DNA of 7,493 nucleotides from an uncultured Lachnospiraceae bacterium (GCA_902764045.1 CACWUI010000054.1:1-7493), one strand, 5' to 3'. Positions 1 through 6,657 are shown, numbered from the stretch's first letter. The notes: generated by a model not told the origin, from the sequence alone. Numbers and translations are program-made.

Positions 1-98
1 TGTTCGGCGCGCTGGGCTTCATGCTGGCCATCGTGCTGATGGCGGGCGTGCGTGAGCGCCTGGAGACCTCGGATATCCCCAAGAGCTTCAAGGGCTTC
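1..98 (+). CDS. rnfA: Partial RnfA-like ion-translocating oxidoreductase subunit (both ends missing)
   Basis: Read from position 3, this fragment encodes about 32 residues: a hydrophobic helix (ALGFMLAIVLMAGV), then RERLETSDIPKSFKGF. This fits the C-terminal third of RnfA/RsxA, where a helix is followed by an RERL...DVPxxFxG element and then a last helix. RnfA is a six-helix subunit of the membrane Rnf complex that couples ferredoxin:NAD oxidation-reduction to ion pumping. NqrE is a related alternative, but RERL...PKSFKG is closer to RnfA. The expected final helix is absent: after position about 98 the reading frame passes into antisense ABC ATPase sequence. Nearly every codon up to position 80 ends in G or C (24 of 26), unlike the genes that follow, so this piece probably comes from a different genome or locus. 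The family call rests on a short match from memory. Confidence 0.7.
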
Positions 99-443
99 AT
101 TTTCATCGGGAATACTGTGGTAATACTGGGCAACCATTACATTTTCAAGGGCATTCAGATAACTCACAAGATGAAACTGCTGAAAGATCAGTCCTATTTT
201 GTCTCTTCTTATCTCAGTAAGTTTTTTCGCGCTTTCCTTTGCGATGTTTACTCCGTCAAGTATCACTTCCCCCGACGTAGGCTTATCCATGCATCCGATT
301 ATGTTCATCATGGTACTTTTCCCTGACCCGGATGGTCCCATAATGGCCACCCATTCGCCCTTTTTCACGGAAAAATCAACCTCATCCAGAGCCTTCAGGC
401 TTCCGTAGATCTTTGATACTTTCTTTAATTCCAACAAACTCAT
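81..443 (-). CDS. MacB/LolD-type ABC transporter ATP-binding protein, 3'-truncated
   Basis: This is the ATPase expected to energise the two FtsX-type permeases encoded just upstream. It starts at the ATG at 443-441, preceded by TAGGAG (451-456) seven bases away, and lies 17 bases after the permease stop codon. About 121 residues are readable. They include an aromatic A-loop (Y13), a Walker A motif GPSGSGKST at residues 36-44, and a Q-loop region IFQQFHLVSYLNALENV (about 86-102) of the MacB/LolD subclass. Members of this family are about 220-235 residues long, so the LSGGQ signature, Walker B and H-loop are missing. They are lost because the sequence switches to a RnfA-like gene at about 81-100. 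The real gene in the source organism is probably intact. As shown, it could not hydrolyse ATP. The substrate is unknown; P19-type loci carry such an ATPase last among the ABC genes. Confidence 0.9.
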
Positions 444-460
444 ATTGTTACTCCTAATCT

Positions 461-1609
461 CTACTCACCCTTAAGCACTATTGCCGGGTCAATATCCGTA
501 GCGCTTCTTACGGGCAAAATACATGCCAGCCCCGTCACTAGGACAGATATGCCGATGGTTATGGGGATCATAAGCGGCACAAAGGAAATGGAACCGGCAA
601 ATACATTCATGCTTACAAACTGTGCAAAAAGATATCCCAGTACCACTCCTATGGCACCTCCTATTCCTCCCAAAAGAAGGCCCTCTCCCATAAACTCACG
701 GATTATGCTTTTATCCGACGCGCCCAGCGCTTTCCTTAATCCTATTTCCTTTCGTCGTTCCGTAACCACTGCAGTCATTGTTGTGGTGACACATATCATG
801 GTCAGTACAAGCACAACCGCCGTAACAAGGAACACAAGTCCCTGCAGTTTGGTAAGCACTGTGCTTTCGGACTGGGTAACCCTTTTTACCAGCCTTGGCT
901 CAATCGCGGAAACATTCGATGATATCACTTCCTCGTATTTTTTCAGTTCATCCCGGGAAGCGGATATACTCAGCTCCACGACATCAAGACTCCCCTCCCC
1001 CGCAAGACCTTCCATATCTTCCATTGACATATAGATATAATCCTCTTCAGAGCCTCCTGTTTCCAGTATCCCCGACACTTTCATGTCAAAGCCTAAGTTC
1101 AGATCATCAACATTTTCATCCTCGCCTTCGGAATATGTGACATTTACACTGTCACCTCCCGAAAGATTCAGTTTTTCTGCCACTGCCTTTCCCACAAGAA
1201 CATCTCCCGTGATCTCCGGCCATTTACCGTTTACCTTCCAGTAAGGACTTGTAGCCTTTGCCTGGGTGATGTCGGTACCCGCCGCAACTATGGGCTGTTC
1301 ATGGATCCGAACGGTTTCATACTTGTATGGCGCAACACCGACTAAGGATTTGGAGTCTATAAAAGACACCCCTTCCTCCACGTCTTTCATTTCAAGCTTT
1401 TCGTCTGCTCCCGAAGAGATAAAGACCATATTGGCGCCGTAGTTTCTGAACTGCGCTCCCATTTGTCTGGGCACGTCATAATAAATAGTGACCAGCCCCG
1501 AAAGAATGGTCGCTCCCACGGCCACGGCAAGGAGCGCCACAAGCATGCGGGATCTTCTTCTTGATAAGGACGCAGTTATCATTCTGAAATACATTTTTCT
1601 TTTTGTCAT
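461..1609 (-). CDS. FtsX/MacB-type ABC transporter permease (second of pair)
   Basis: A 382-residue membrane protein with MacB-like architecture. It has one N-terminal transmembrane helix (about 21-43), an extracytoplasmic core of roughly 200 residues, and a C-terminal FtsX domain with three helices (about 258-283, 306-333, 345-370). The cytoplasmic coupling motif ERRKEIGLRKALGA lies at residues 284-297, where the ATPase docks. Such type VII ABC permeases usually transmit force to extracytoplasmic partners rather than moving small solutes. It is probably the heterodimer partner of the preceding permease. The ATG at 1609-1607 is chosen because the ribosome site AAGGAGG (1624-1618) lies eight bases before it. 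A GTG three codons upstream overlaps that site. The gap to the upstream gene is 13 bases, and the ribosome site overlaps that gene's stop codon, suggesting coupled translation. The counterpart in the C. jejuni P19 locus is Cj1662. The substrate is not shown by the sequence. Confidence 0.92.
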   Translation of the reverse strand: MTKRKMYFRMITASLSRRRSRMLVALLAVAVGATILSGLVTIYYDVPRQMGAQFRNYGANMVFISSGADEKLEMKDVEEGVSFIDSKSLVGVAPYKYETVRIHEQPIVAAGTDITQAKATSPYWKVNGKWPEITGDVLVGKAVAEKLNLSGGDSVNVTYSEGEDENVDDLNLGFDMKVSGILETGGSEEDYIYMSMEDMEGLAGEGSLDVVELSISASRDELKKYEEVISSNVSAIEPRLVKRVTQSESTVLTKLQGLVFLVTAVVLVLTMICVTTTMTAVVTERRKEIGLRKALGASDKSIIREFMGEGLLLGGIGGAIGVVLGYLFAQFVSMNVFAGSISFVPLMIPITIGISVLVTGLACILPVRSATDIDPAIVLKGE

Positions 1610-1617
1610 AACATACA

Positions 1618-1624
1618 CCTCCTT
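1618..1624 (-). promoter_or_regulatory. Ribosome binding site deciding the start of the second permease
   Basis: The minus strand reads TAAGGAGG, a near-perfect anti-16S match. Its first three bases are the stop codon of the upstream permease. Spacing to the ATG at 1609 is eight bases. The in-frame GTG at 1618-1616 sits within and directly after this site and cannot be the start. Confidence 0.85.
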
Positions 1625-2918
1625 ATCGTCCGTGAAGCACTTCCGCCGGCTGAAGACGCAAAAGCATGCGTATGGCCGGAATACTTCCTATGATCGTCAC
1701 CGCAATGACCAGTACACCTACTATGGGTATCACAAAGCCCTTCATCTCTATGGAAGACCCGAATACCGAGTGCCCTATGATCTGGGCAAAACCAAAGCCT
1801 GCAAAATATCCTGCCACCGCTCCCGCTATTCCCGTAATGATAACCTCCGTCAGGACCAGGGCTGATATGGAACCGTCTTTTGCACCAACCGCTTTCAAAA
1901 GCCCTATCTCTTTTGAACGCTCCATAACCGACGCCGTCACAAGGTTTGTTATACCGAGACCGGATCCCACCAGACTGAGTATGGTGATCAGGATCATCAG
2001 AAGTTGTGTTTTTTCCAGAATGGCCCCCTCCGAATCCGCCACCTGTCTCACGGGTTTTGCCACCGAATCCGTTATCACCTCCTGGATCTGGTAGCATATG
2101 GAACTGACATAGGCCGTACAATACCATAGCTCATACTGAGCAATGGTAAGGCTTGAGGGATCTCTTGCCGCCTGCTCGGCAAGCTCATTGTCAGGTGTTG
2201 TAAGAGCGCTTACCTCTATACTTGACACGAAGCCTTCTGTTCCCGACAGCTTTTGTACCGTCTCCACGGGGGCAAATATCTCATCATCTTCATCACCGCC
2301 TGCTTCATATATGCCTGTCACCTGGAGCTCTTCGCTTCCTTTTTTTCCCGCGAGCTTTAATGTGTCCCCGGCGCTTATCCCCTGTTTTTGAGCAAGCCCT
2401 TTTCCCACCATGACTTTTTTCAGATCACCGCTTTCCTTTTGCTCGTCGATCCACTCTCCTTCGCTGATATCCCACCATGTACGCAAATTTCTTATACCCG
2501 TATCAAGGGTCTCTCCCGTGGCAAGCTCCAGATGATGGTTAAACCAGGTTCCTTTCAGCTTTACATCATTTCCGGAAGGCAGCTTTACATTTGTATCTAT
2601 AAACGGCGTAAAATCAACTATGTTAAATGCCCAGAATATGGTCTTGATATTACCAATTTCAGATTCCTTCAGGTAAGCGTCAGTATCTGCCTCACCTTCC
2701 TCCATGCTGTAAAGGTCGCTTAAAACCGATGATGACTTTGGAACCACAGTAATATTAGCCCCGTAGGTTTTAAGCTCCTGATTCACCTTGTCTCCCACCC
2801 CCAGCATGACGTTTATCATGGCTGTGGCTATGGAAGCGCCCAGAGCAATGGTAAGGGCTATCATTATCATTTTTTTCCATTGGTGCGAGAATGCACCGCG
2901 AATCATTCTGAAAAACAT
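1623..2918 (-). CDS. FtsX/MacB-type ABC transporter permease (first of pair)
   Basis: A 431-residue MacB-like permease. It has an N-terminal transmembrane helix (about 17-40), a large extracytoplasmic domain (about 41-305), and a C-terminal FtsX domain with three helices (about 306-332, 348-378, 391-415). The coupling motif ERSKEIGLLKAVGA lies at residues 333-346. The extracytoplasmic part is longer than in the partner permease and contains a segment with two cysteines (WYCTAYVSSICYQIQE), which could form a disulfide or bind metal; that is inference. It starts at the ATG at 2918-2916 with AAAGGA (2933-2928) nine bases upstream, overlapping the stop codon of the DUF2318 gene. The counterpart in the C. 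jejuni P19 locus is Cj1661. With the next permease and the ATPase it should form a heterodimeric ABC complex. The locus suggests a supporting role in iron acquisition, but the molecule or partner it acts on is unknown. Confidence 0.92.
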   Translation of the reverse strand: MFFRMIRGAFSHQWKKMIMIALTIALGASIATAMINVMLGVGDKVNQELKTYGANITVVPKSSSVLSDLYSMEEGEADTDAYLKESEIGNIKTIFWAFNIVDFTPFIDTNVKLPSGNDVKLKGTWFNHHLELATGETLDTGIRNLRTWWDISEGEWIDEQKESGDLKKVMVGKGLAQKQGISAGDTLKLAGKKGSEELQVTGIYEAGGDEDDEIFAPVETVQKLSGTEGFVSSIEVSALTTPDNELAEQAARDPSSLTIAQYELWYCTAYVSSICYQIQEVITDSVAKPVRQVADSEGAILEKTQLLMILITILSLVGSGLGITNLVTASVMERSKEIGLLKAVGAKDGSISALVLTEVIITGIAGAVAGYFAGFGFAQIIGHSVFGSSIEMKGFVIPIVGVLVIAVTIIGSIPAIRMLLRLQPAEVLHGR

Positions 2919-2931
2919 TTAGATCAATCCT

Positions 2932-4182
2932 TTACTTAAATATGTCTTCATGCTCTACGAGTGTGCTTACGGGAACAATGATCGATCCGTCTTCTATGCT
3001 GTATTCGATGGGTATGGGGTTGCACCCGCCTTTAAAACCAATGGTGTTTATGTTCATTACCACGTCACACAGCTTACAAACTATCTGACCGTTTCTTTCA
3101 AAGTATCCCGTCTCTCCGCATATGTCGCAGGCATCAAGTCCTATGCCGTAAGAACTTGAATTCGGCTTTTTGATCACAATAAATCTCACAGTCTTACCCT
3201 TTGGCGTGGTATATGCAAATCTGTGCAAATGTCCGTCCTCAACCTGTGTAAAGGATACGTATACCTTGTCATCCTGCACCAGGCTCTCCTCAACGGGAGA
3301 AAGTTCCACCTCTTTTTCATCAATGGCTTTCAGCCATGTCATACAGGATACGGTAAGCCCCATACAGACAAGAAGTGTAACAGCCCATCTTCTTGCTTTT
3401 ATCCTGTCTGCATCCAGTTTTCTTCTTTGCGCCGGATTGTCGTAGGGTTCTCTTATGTGAGCACTTTTTACAATAAGACATATGGGCAGGATAATGATCA
3501 CCGCGATCATCGCATAAATAAATGTGTCGGAATAATTGGATGTATAAATGGCTACGGAGAAGAAAAAATCACCCTTTATCGCTCTTCTTGTAACAAGGAT
3601 CTGAATCATCTTTGCCGCCTGTGACGCCGAATAAATACATAAAATGATGATCAGCACCGTAACCGCCGGATTTTTATACATCCGGCGTACAACGGCATTT
3701 ATTGCGTAAAATGTGATCCAGGCCAGCGCAAGACCTGCTATCCAGCCCAGAAATCTAAACAGATAGTCAGTGGATAAAACGGATGCACCGTTTAAGGAAA
3801 ATGTAAAAGGCGCGCTCATTACATCCGGCAGAGCATAAACCTGCAACACCCCGCCGATCACTGCCGCAGCAACGGAAGAAAAAATACGCGAAAGCCCGGA
3901 TCTTCGCTTGCGTATGGGTGAGAGCATGAAAAACCCAAGCGTCCCCGCAGCTATGAGGGATACGGTAAATATCCTCACATTCCAGTTTCCGGTATGTATA
4001 AGGCTGGTGGAATTCTTTAAAACCGCCATAACCGCAGCACCGCAAAGCCCTGCCACGATGCCGGTGATCCAGATCCTCTTGAAAAATGAGCCGTAAGCCA
4101 CATACATCGCACCGAAAAGAAGACCTAAGACTATAACAAGGGGCATAAGGTTTTCAGTTGTTTCGATAAAAATCTTTAGCAT
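2932..4182 (-). CDS. DUF2318 (Fe-S-containing type) polytopic membrane protein
   Basis: A 416-residue protein with about eight transmembrane helices (near 12-30, 37-55, 69-87, 100-119, 140-165, 172-196, 220-238, 267-289), followed by a soluble C-terminal domain of about 125 residues. That domain carries the DUF2318 signature: CDIC at 352-355, CKLC at 369-372, then NTIGFKGGCNPIP with C387. The spacing C-x2-C-x13-C-x2-C-x14-C suits a metal or iron-sulfur site, and the family is commonly labelled Fe-S-containing. By topology the domain is probably outside the membrane. The equivalent in C. jejuni is Cj1660, also next to P19. The role is not established; inference from the cysteines and the neighbours is redox or metal handling on the outer face. 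The start is the ATG at 4182-4180, with only a weak AAAG-type ribosome site. It follows the P19 gene by 94 bases containing a hairpin, and the next gene by only 13 bases. Confidence 0.9.
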   Translation of the reverse strand: MLKIFIETTENLMPLVIVLGLLFGAMYVAYGSFFKRIWITGIVAGLCGAAVMAVLKNSTSLIHTGNWNVRIFTVSLIAAGTLGFFMLSPIRKRRSGLSRIFSSVAAAVIGGVLQVYALPDVMSAPFTFSLNGASVLSTDYLFRFLGWIAGLALAWITFYAINAVVRRMYKNPAVTVLIIILCIYSASQAAKMIQILVTRRAIKGDFFFSVAIYTSNYSDTFIYAMIAVIIILPICLIVKSAHIREPYDNPAQRRKLDADRIKARRWAVTLLVCMGLTVSCMTWLKAIDEKEVELSPVEESLVQDDKVYVSFTQVEDGHLHRFAYTTPKGKTVRFIVIKKPNSSSYGIGLDACDICGETGYFERNGQIVCKLCDVVMNINTIGFKGGCNPIPIEYSIEDGSIIVPVSTLVEHEDIFK

Positions 4183-4221
4183 TGTTTCTTTACTTTCATC
4201 AGTGGTTTTTAAAACGCAGTC

Positions 4222-4250
4222 AAGCCAACGCTAAATTGCAGCGCTGGCTT
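4222..4250 (-). other. Intercistronic RNA hairpin between the P19 and DUF2318 genes
   Basis: On the minus strand AAGCCAGCGCT (4250-4240) and AGCGTTGGCTT (4232-4222) flank a 7-base loop. As RNA they give an 11-bp stem containing one G-U pair. Read on the plus strand that pair becomes an A-C mismatch, so the structure is better on the operon mRNA. No U-run follows directly (UUUU comes seven bases later), so it is not a classical terminator. It more likely protects the P19 mRNA 3' end or partly reduces downstream expression. Confidence 0.7.
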
Positions 4251-4276
4251 AAATGCGGAGATAAACTCAGGATCGA

Positions 4277-4945
4277 TCACCACTCCTGCGGTACATAATC
4301 CCAGCAGTCATCTACACGAAGGACCAGATTTCCGTTACCCCAGTATTCAGGATCGTTGAGTAATCCTCCGGGACCTGTCTCTGAATCGGAGTGGACCATG
4401 TATCCCAACTCAGCGGGGCTGTGAATCGTGAACTCAAGGGAATACTTTCCTGCGTCGGGAAGCTTAATGTTGGCACCATAGTGGGGACCGTCCGACGCAG
4501 CCATGTGCATGAAGGTTCCTTCGGCCGCCACCTTTTCATCCTTTCCGATAACTTTATAGTCAATGGTAAGATAAGGGATCCAGTCGCCTTTTCCGTAACC
4601 GAGTTTGTTGTCCATGGCAGATACATCACACTCTAAGTGGAGGTCAAAATCCTCATAGTTTTCCTGTCCCGGAGACATGGGCACGGGCTGGAAATATACC
4701 GCATTGACATTGATGAAGCTCACTTCCTCGTCCTCAAAAATGGTGATCTCCTCGAATCCAACATCGTTTCCGATATTATTGGTCGCGACGGTATTGTCAG
4801 CTGCAGTAGTAGTATCTGAAGCTTCAGATGTGGATGCAGCCGTGGTCGCAGTTTCGCTTCCTGTGCCGGAGCATGCTGCAAGTGTTGCAAGTGTGCCTGA
4901 TGCTGCTGCAAGGGCTAAGATCTTTTTAAAAATTACCTTCTTCAT
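4277..4945 (-). CDS. P19/Tp34-type iron-transport lipoprotein
   Basis: A 222-residue lipoprotein of the P19 family (Fe2+ transport protein, Tp34/FetP/FtrA relatives), which pairs with FTR1 permeases in bacterial iron uptake. The N-terminus is a signal peptide with lipobox LAAC, the lipidated cysteine being C25, followed by a Ser/Thr/Ala-rich tether (26-60). The domain spans about 62-222. Metal-site candidates match the C. jejuni P19 pattern: H103 and E105 in DLHLE, M148 in TFMHM, H155 in ASDGPHYGANIKLP, and H185 in MVHSDSETG. In P19 the equivalent residues bind copper, with a second site proposed for iron. P19 is a free periplasmic dimer in Gram-negatives, so lipidation is the expected Gram-positive adaptation. 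The start is the ATG at 4945 with AAGGAG ten bases upstream (core 4956-4960). It lies 68 bases after the FTR1 gene. The tail is DCWDYVPQEW. Confidence 0.94.
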   Translation of the reverse strand: MKKVIFKKILALAAASGTLATLAACSGTGSETATTAASTSEASDTTTAADNTVATNNIGNDVGFEEITIFEDEEVSFINVNAVYFQPVPMSPGQENYEDFDLHLECDVSAMDNKLGYGKGDWIPYLTIDYKVIGKDEKVAAEGTFMHMAASDGPHYGANIKLPDAGKYSLEFTIHSPAELGYMVHSDSETGPGGLLNDPEYWGNGNLVLRVDDCWDYVPQEW

Positions 4946-4985
4946 TTTTTCTTTTCTCCTTTTTGAATAATACTTGGTGTTTTAT

Positions 4986-5017
4986 TTAGATCCCGATCTC
5001 TCGGAAAATAAATCTAA
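4986..5017 (-). other. Weak hairpin overlapping the FTR1 stop codon
   Basis: On the minus strand TTAGAT (5017-5012, containing the TAG stop) can pair with ATCTAA (4991-4986). Inside it CCGA and TCGG close a GAGA tetraloop (GNRA class), with an asymmetric bulge of seven bases against one. It is short and partly AU-rich, so stability is modest. No poly-U tail follows. It may be a processing or stability element between FTR1 and P19. Confidence 0.35.
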
Positions 5018-6495
5018 GTCTTTACAGGCTCAGAGAAACCCTCTGCTTCCGCTTTAATGCGAGAGTTTCTTCTGAACACGATTATGAATGTAACAACGGT
5101 TATGCCTATCAGTATCAGTTGCGGGACCACAGTTCCCAGCAGAGGATAAATACCCAAAACATCCAATACATCGTTATAAGGTATCCAGGACAACCATCCG
5201 GGGCTGGACAGCATAAACGCTATATCGTCAAACACCCCGCCTTCCATAAGTTCCTTAATACCTGCGCCCAGGAAGCATACCGTCATTGCCGCCATAAGTA
5301 TTCCCGTGGCGATAAAGAAAGGTTTTATGGGAATCTTTATGGATAAGAATCTGATTATCAGGAAGATCACCACTAAGGCTCCGCATCCCACAAGAAATCC
5401 CGTCCATACCATTCCGGGATTCCCTTCCCTCAGCATGGGCTGATAGAACAATATGACCTCGGCTCCTTCCCTGAACACCGCAAGCCAGGCTGTAAATCCC
5501 AGTGCAAACATGTTCCCCCGTTGGTAAGACGTCTCAACCTTGCCCTGAATATACCCATCCCAGGCTGCGGCCTCTGACTTGGAAACCATCCAGTTGGATA
5601 CATAAAACAACACTACAACGGCTGTAAGTGCCGCAAATCCCTCTATTATCTCCTGAGACATGGTGGTCTCGGGGTTGATGGCTTTAAGCCATGCAAGTAT
5701 TGCCGCCATGGCAAAGCTGCATCCTATTGCAAGTGCCGAGCCTACATACACAGGGATCAAAGCTTTTTTATTCCCTGTTTTTACAAGATATGCGATTATG
5801 GCACCGACAACAAGGATCGCCTCCAGGCCTTCTCTTAAGATTATCCCGAAGCTTCCTGCAAATACCGCCGCCGCACCTCCGGCAGATGCCGCTTTATTGT
5901 CGGTGTCAGGAGTTTTTGCAGCGCTTTGAGAAGCAGTATTTGCAGGCTGTGTGCCTGATGACGCATTCTTTACTGATCCTGTGCGCCCCTCGGGACTAAG
6001 TACCAGTGCGTCCTCATGGAGCATATCCGAAAGTGTCTGCGCTTCCTGTTTTACGGAATCAACGCCCGAAGCTTTCTTTACCGCCTTTCTGAAGGTTGTA
6101 AACTGAAGTTCCACTGCACTCACTCTTGCTCCGGAGATATACGTCAGAACATTTCTCTCAAAGCCTGTTGTTTCGTAGTATCCCCAATATGTGGCCTTGG
6201 CAAATTCGTAAGCGCCGTTTACATCACCTTTCTCATACAGATCAACTGCGTGCATCGCGATCTCTTCGATGGCATCAGCCGCATCGTTCCAGTTCCAGTC
6301 TTTTATGTTGTTTTTTTCAACACATTCCTCCCATGTCAGGTAATATGCCTTGTCGCCTTCCGACTGTGTTGTTGCTGCCGGCTTGGCTCCTGATGATACA
6401 ACCATTGTCTTTATGGCGGGAGCAACCAACAGGCATACCATTGCAAGCACAAGCAGGATCGGTATGTAGTCGACCCCTCTTCTTTTTTTTCTCAT
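5014..6495 (-). CDS. FTR1-family high-affinity iron permease with N-terminal extracytoplasmic domain
   Basis: A 493-residue iron permease of the FTR1/EfeU/FetM family and the transport core of the operon. An N-terminal hydrophobic segment (about 11-33) precedes a helical extracytoplasmic domain (about 50-165, including YWGYYETTGFERNVL) and an Ala/Ser/Thr-rich linker (about 172-208). The membrane part has about seven helices (211-475). Both hallmark motifs are present: REGLE at 221-225 and REGAE at 342-346, where the glutamates pass iron across the membrane. A further acidic segment, QEIIEGF (281-287), is also typical. The layout resembles FetM and Cj1658 rather than yeast Ftr1, which lacks the front domain. 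The start is the ATG at 6495; an in-frame TAA lies just upstream, so no longer start exists. No ribosome site sits at the usual distance, only AAAGGA 28 bases away. It is first in the operon, downstream of a predicted regulated promoter. P19 follows it as presumed donor. Confidence 0.95.
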   Translation of the reverse strand: MRKKRRGVDYIPILLVLAMVCLLVAPAIKTMVVSSGAKPAATTQSEGDKAYYLTWEECVEKNNIKDWNWNDAADAIEEIAMHAVDLYEKGDVNGAYEFAKATYWGYYETTGFERNVLTYISGARVSAVELQFTTFRKAVKKASGVDSVKQEAQTLSDMLHEDALVLSPEGRTGSVKNASSGTQPANTASQSAAKTPDTDNKAASAGGAAAVFAGSFGIILREGLEAILVVGAIIAYLVKTGNKKALIPVYVGSALAIGCSFAMAAILAWLKAINPETTMSQEIIEGFAALTAVVVLFYVSNWMVSKSEAAAWDGYIQGKVETSYQRGNMFALGFTAWLAVFREGAEVILFYQPMLREGNPGMVWTGFLVGCGALVVIFLIIRFLSIKIPIKPFFIATGILMAAMTVCFLGAGIKELMEGGVFDDIAFMLSSPGWLSWIPYNDVLDVLGIYPLLGTVVPQLILIGITVVTFIIVFRRNSRIKAEAEGFSEPVKT

Positions 6496-6545
6496 AATTC
6501 GTAATTAAATTTATATAAAAATTTCCTTTATTTTTTTGGCACCAT

Positions 6546-6570
6546 CTAACTCGGTTAGCCTGTGGTAACC
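6546..6570. promoter_or_regulatory. Operator-like site 1 (FTR1 operon side)
   Basis: The core GGTTAGCCTGTGGTAACC (6553-6570) has inverted ends GGTTA/TAACC. Just before it CTAAC-TCG-GTTAG (6546-6558) is a perfect 13-base inverted repeat. It overlaps the predicted -10 and start of the minus-strand promoter. A related 25-base copy lies at 6633-6657; the two match at 16 of 25 positions. The GGTTAG/CTAACC half-sites resemble those of DtxR/IdeR iron regulators, although the spacing differs from the standard 19-base box. The regulator's identity is inference. Confidence 0.6.
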
Positions 6571-6596
6571 ATATATTATTATTTTATAGTTGTCAA
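6568..6596 (-). promoter_or_regulatory. Predicted promoter of the FTR1-P19 operon
   Basis: On the minus strand a perfect -35 TTGACA (6596-6591) is followed by a 17-base AT-rich spacer and a -10 of TATGGT (6573-6568), which matches the consensus at four of six. Transcription would begin near 6561, leaving a leader of about 65 bases. The -10 runs into operator-like site 1, consistent with repression. Confidence 0.55.
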
Positions 6597-6632
6597 TAGC
6601 TAATTATATAAATTCATTTGTATAAGTTTCAG

Positions 6633-6657
6633 GCAACCGGGTTGACATATGCTAACC
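6633..6657. promoter_or_regulatory. Operator-like site 2 (DUF4418 side)
   Basis: The core GGTTGACATATGCTAACC (6640-6657) has the dyad GGTT..CATATG..AACC, and CAACC-G-GGTTG (6634-6644) forms a further perfect inverted repeat at its left. It shares its arrangement (AAC, two bases, GGTT, ten bases, AACC) with site 1, 87 bases away in the same orientation. It covers the -35 and part of the spacer of the plus-strand promoter. Confidence 0.6.

Noticed and set aside
21..326. A 101-residue plus-strand frame starting with a RnfA-like helix
   Set aside because: Only its first part (to about position 98) is RnfA-like. The rest is antisense to a well-supported ABC ATPase, so it is a product of the junction and not one protein.
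1610..1618. GTG start for the second permease at 1618
   Set aside because: The GTG lies within and right after the ribosome site. The ATG at 1609 has correct eight-base spacing.
1606..2127. 173-residue minus-strand frame overlapping the first permease
   Set aside because: It is out of frame with the FtsX domain of the first permease, has low-complexity Gly/Arg/His-rich translation and no recognisable domain; it is a shadow frame.
4222..4250. Rho-independent terminator splitting the operon after P19
   Set aside because: The stem is not followed directly by a U-run; UUUU comes seven bases later and is short. The downstream genes form a conserved set with P19. I kept it as a hairpin of unknown effect.
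6571..6590. Classical Fur box in the AT-rich intergenic stretch
   Set aside because: The ATTATT-rich run lacks the inverted GATAAT-type symmetry of a Fur box, and the GGTT/AACC dyads are a better candidate operator.
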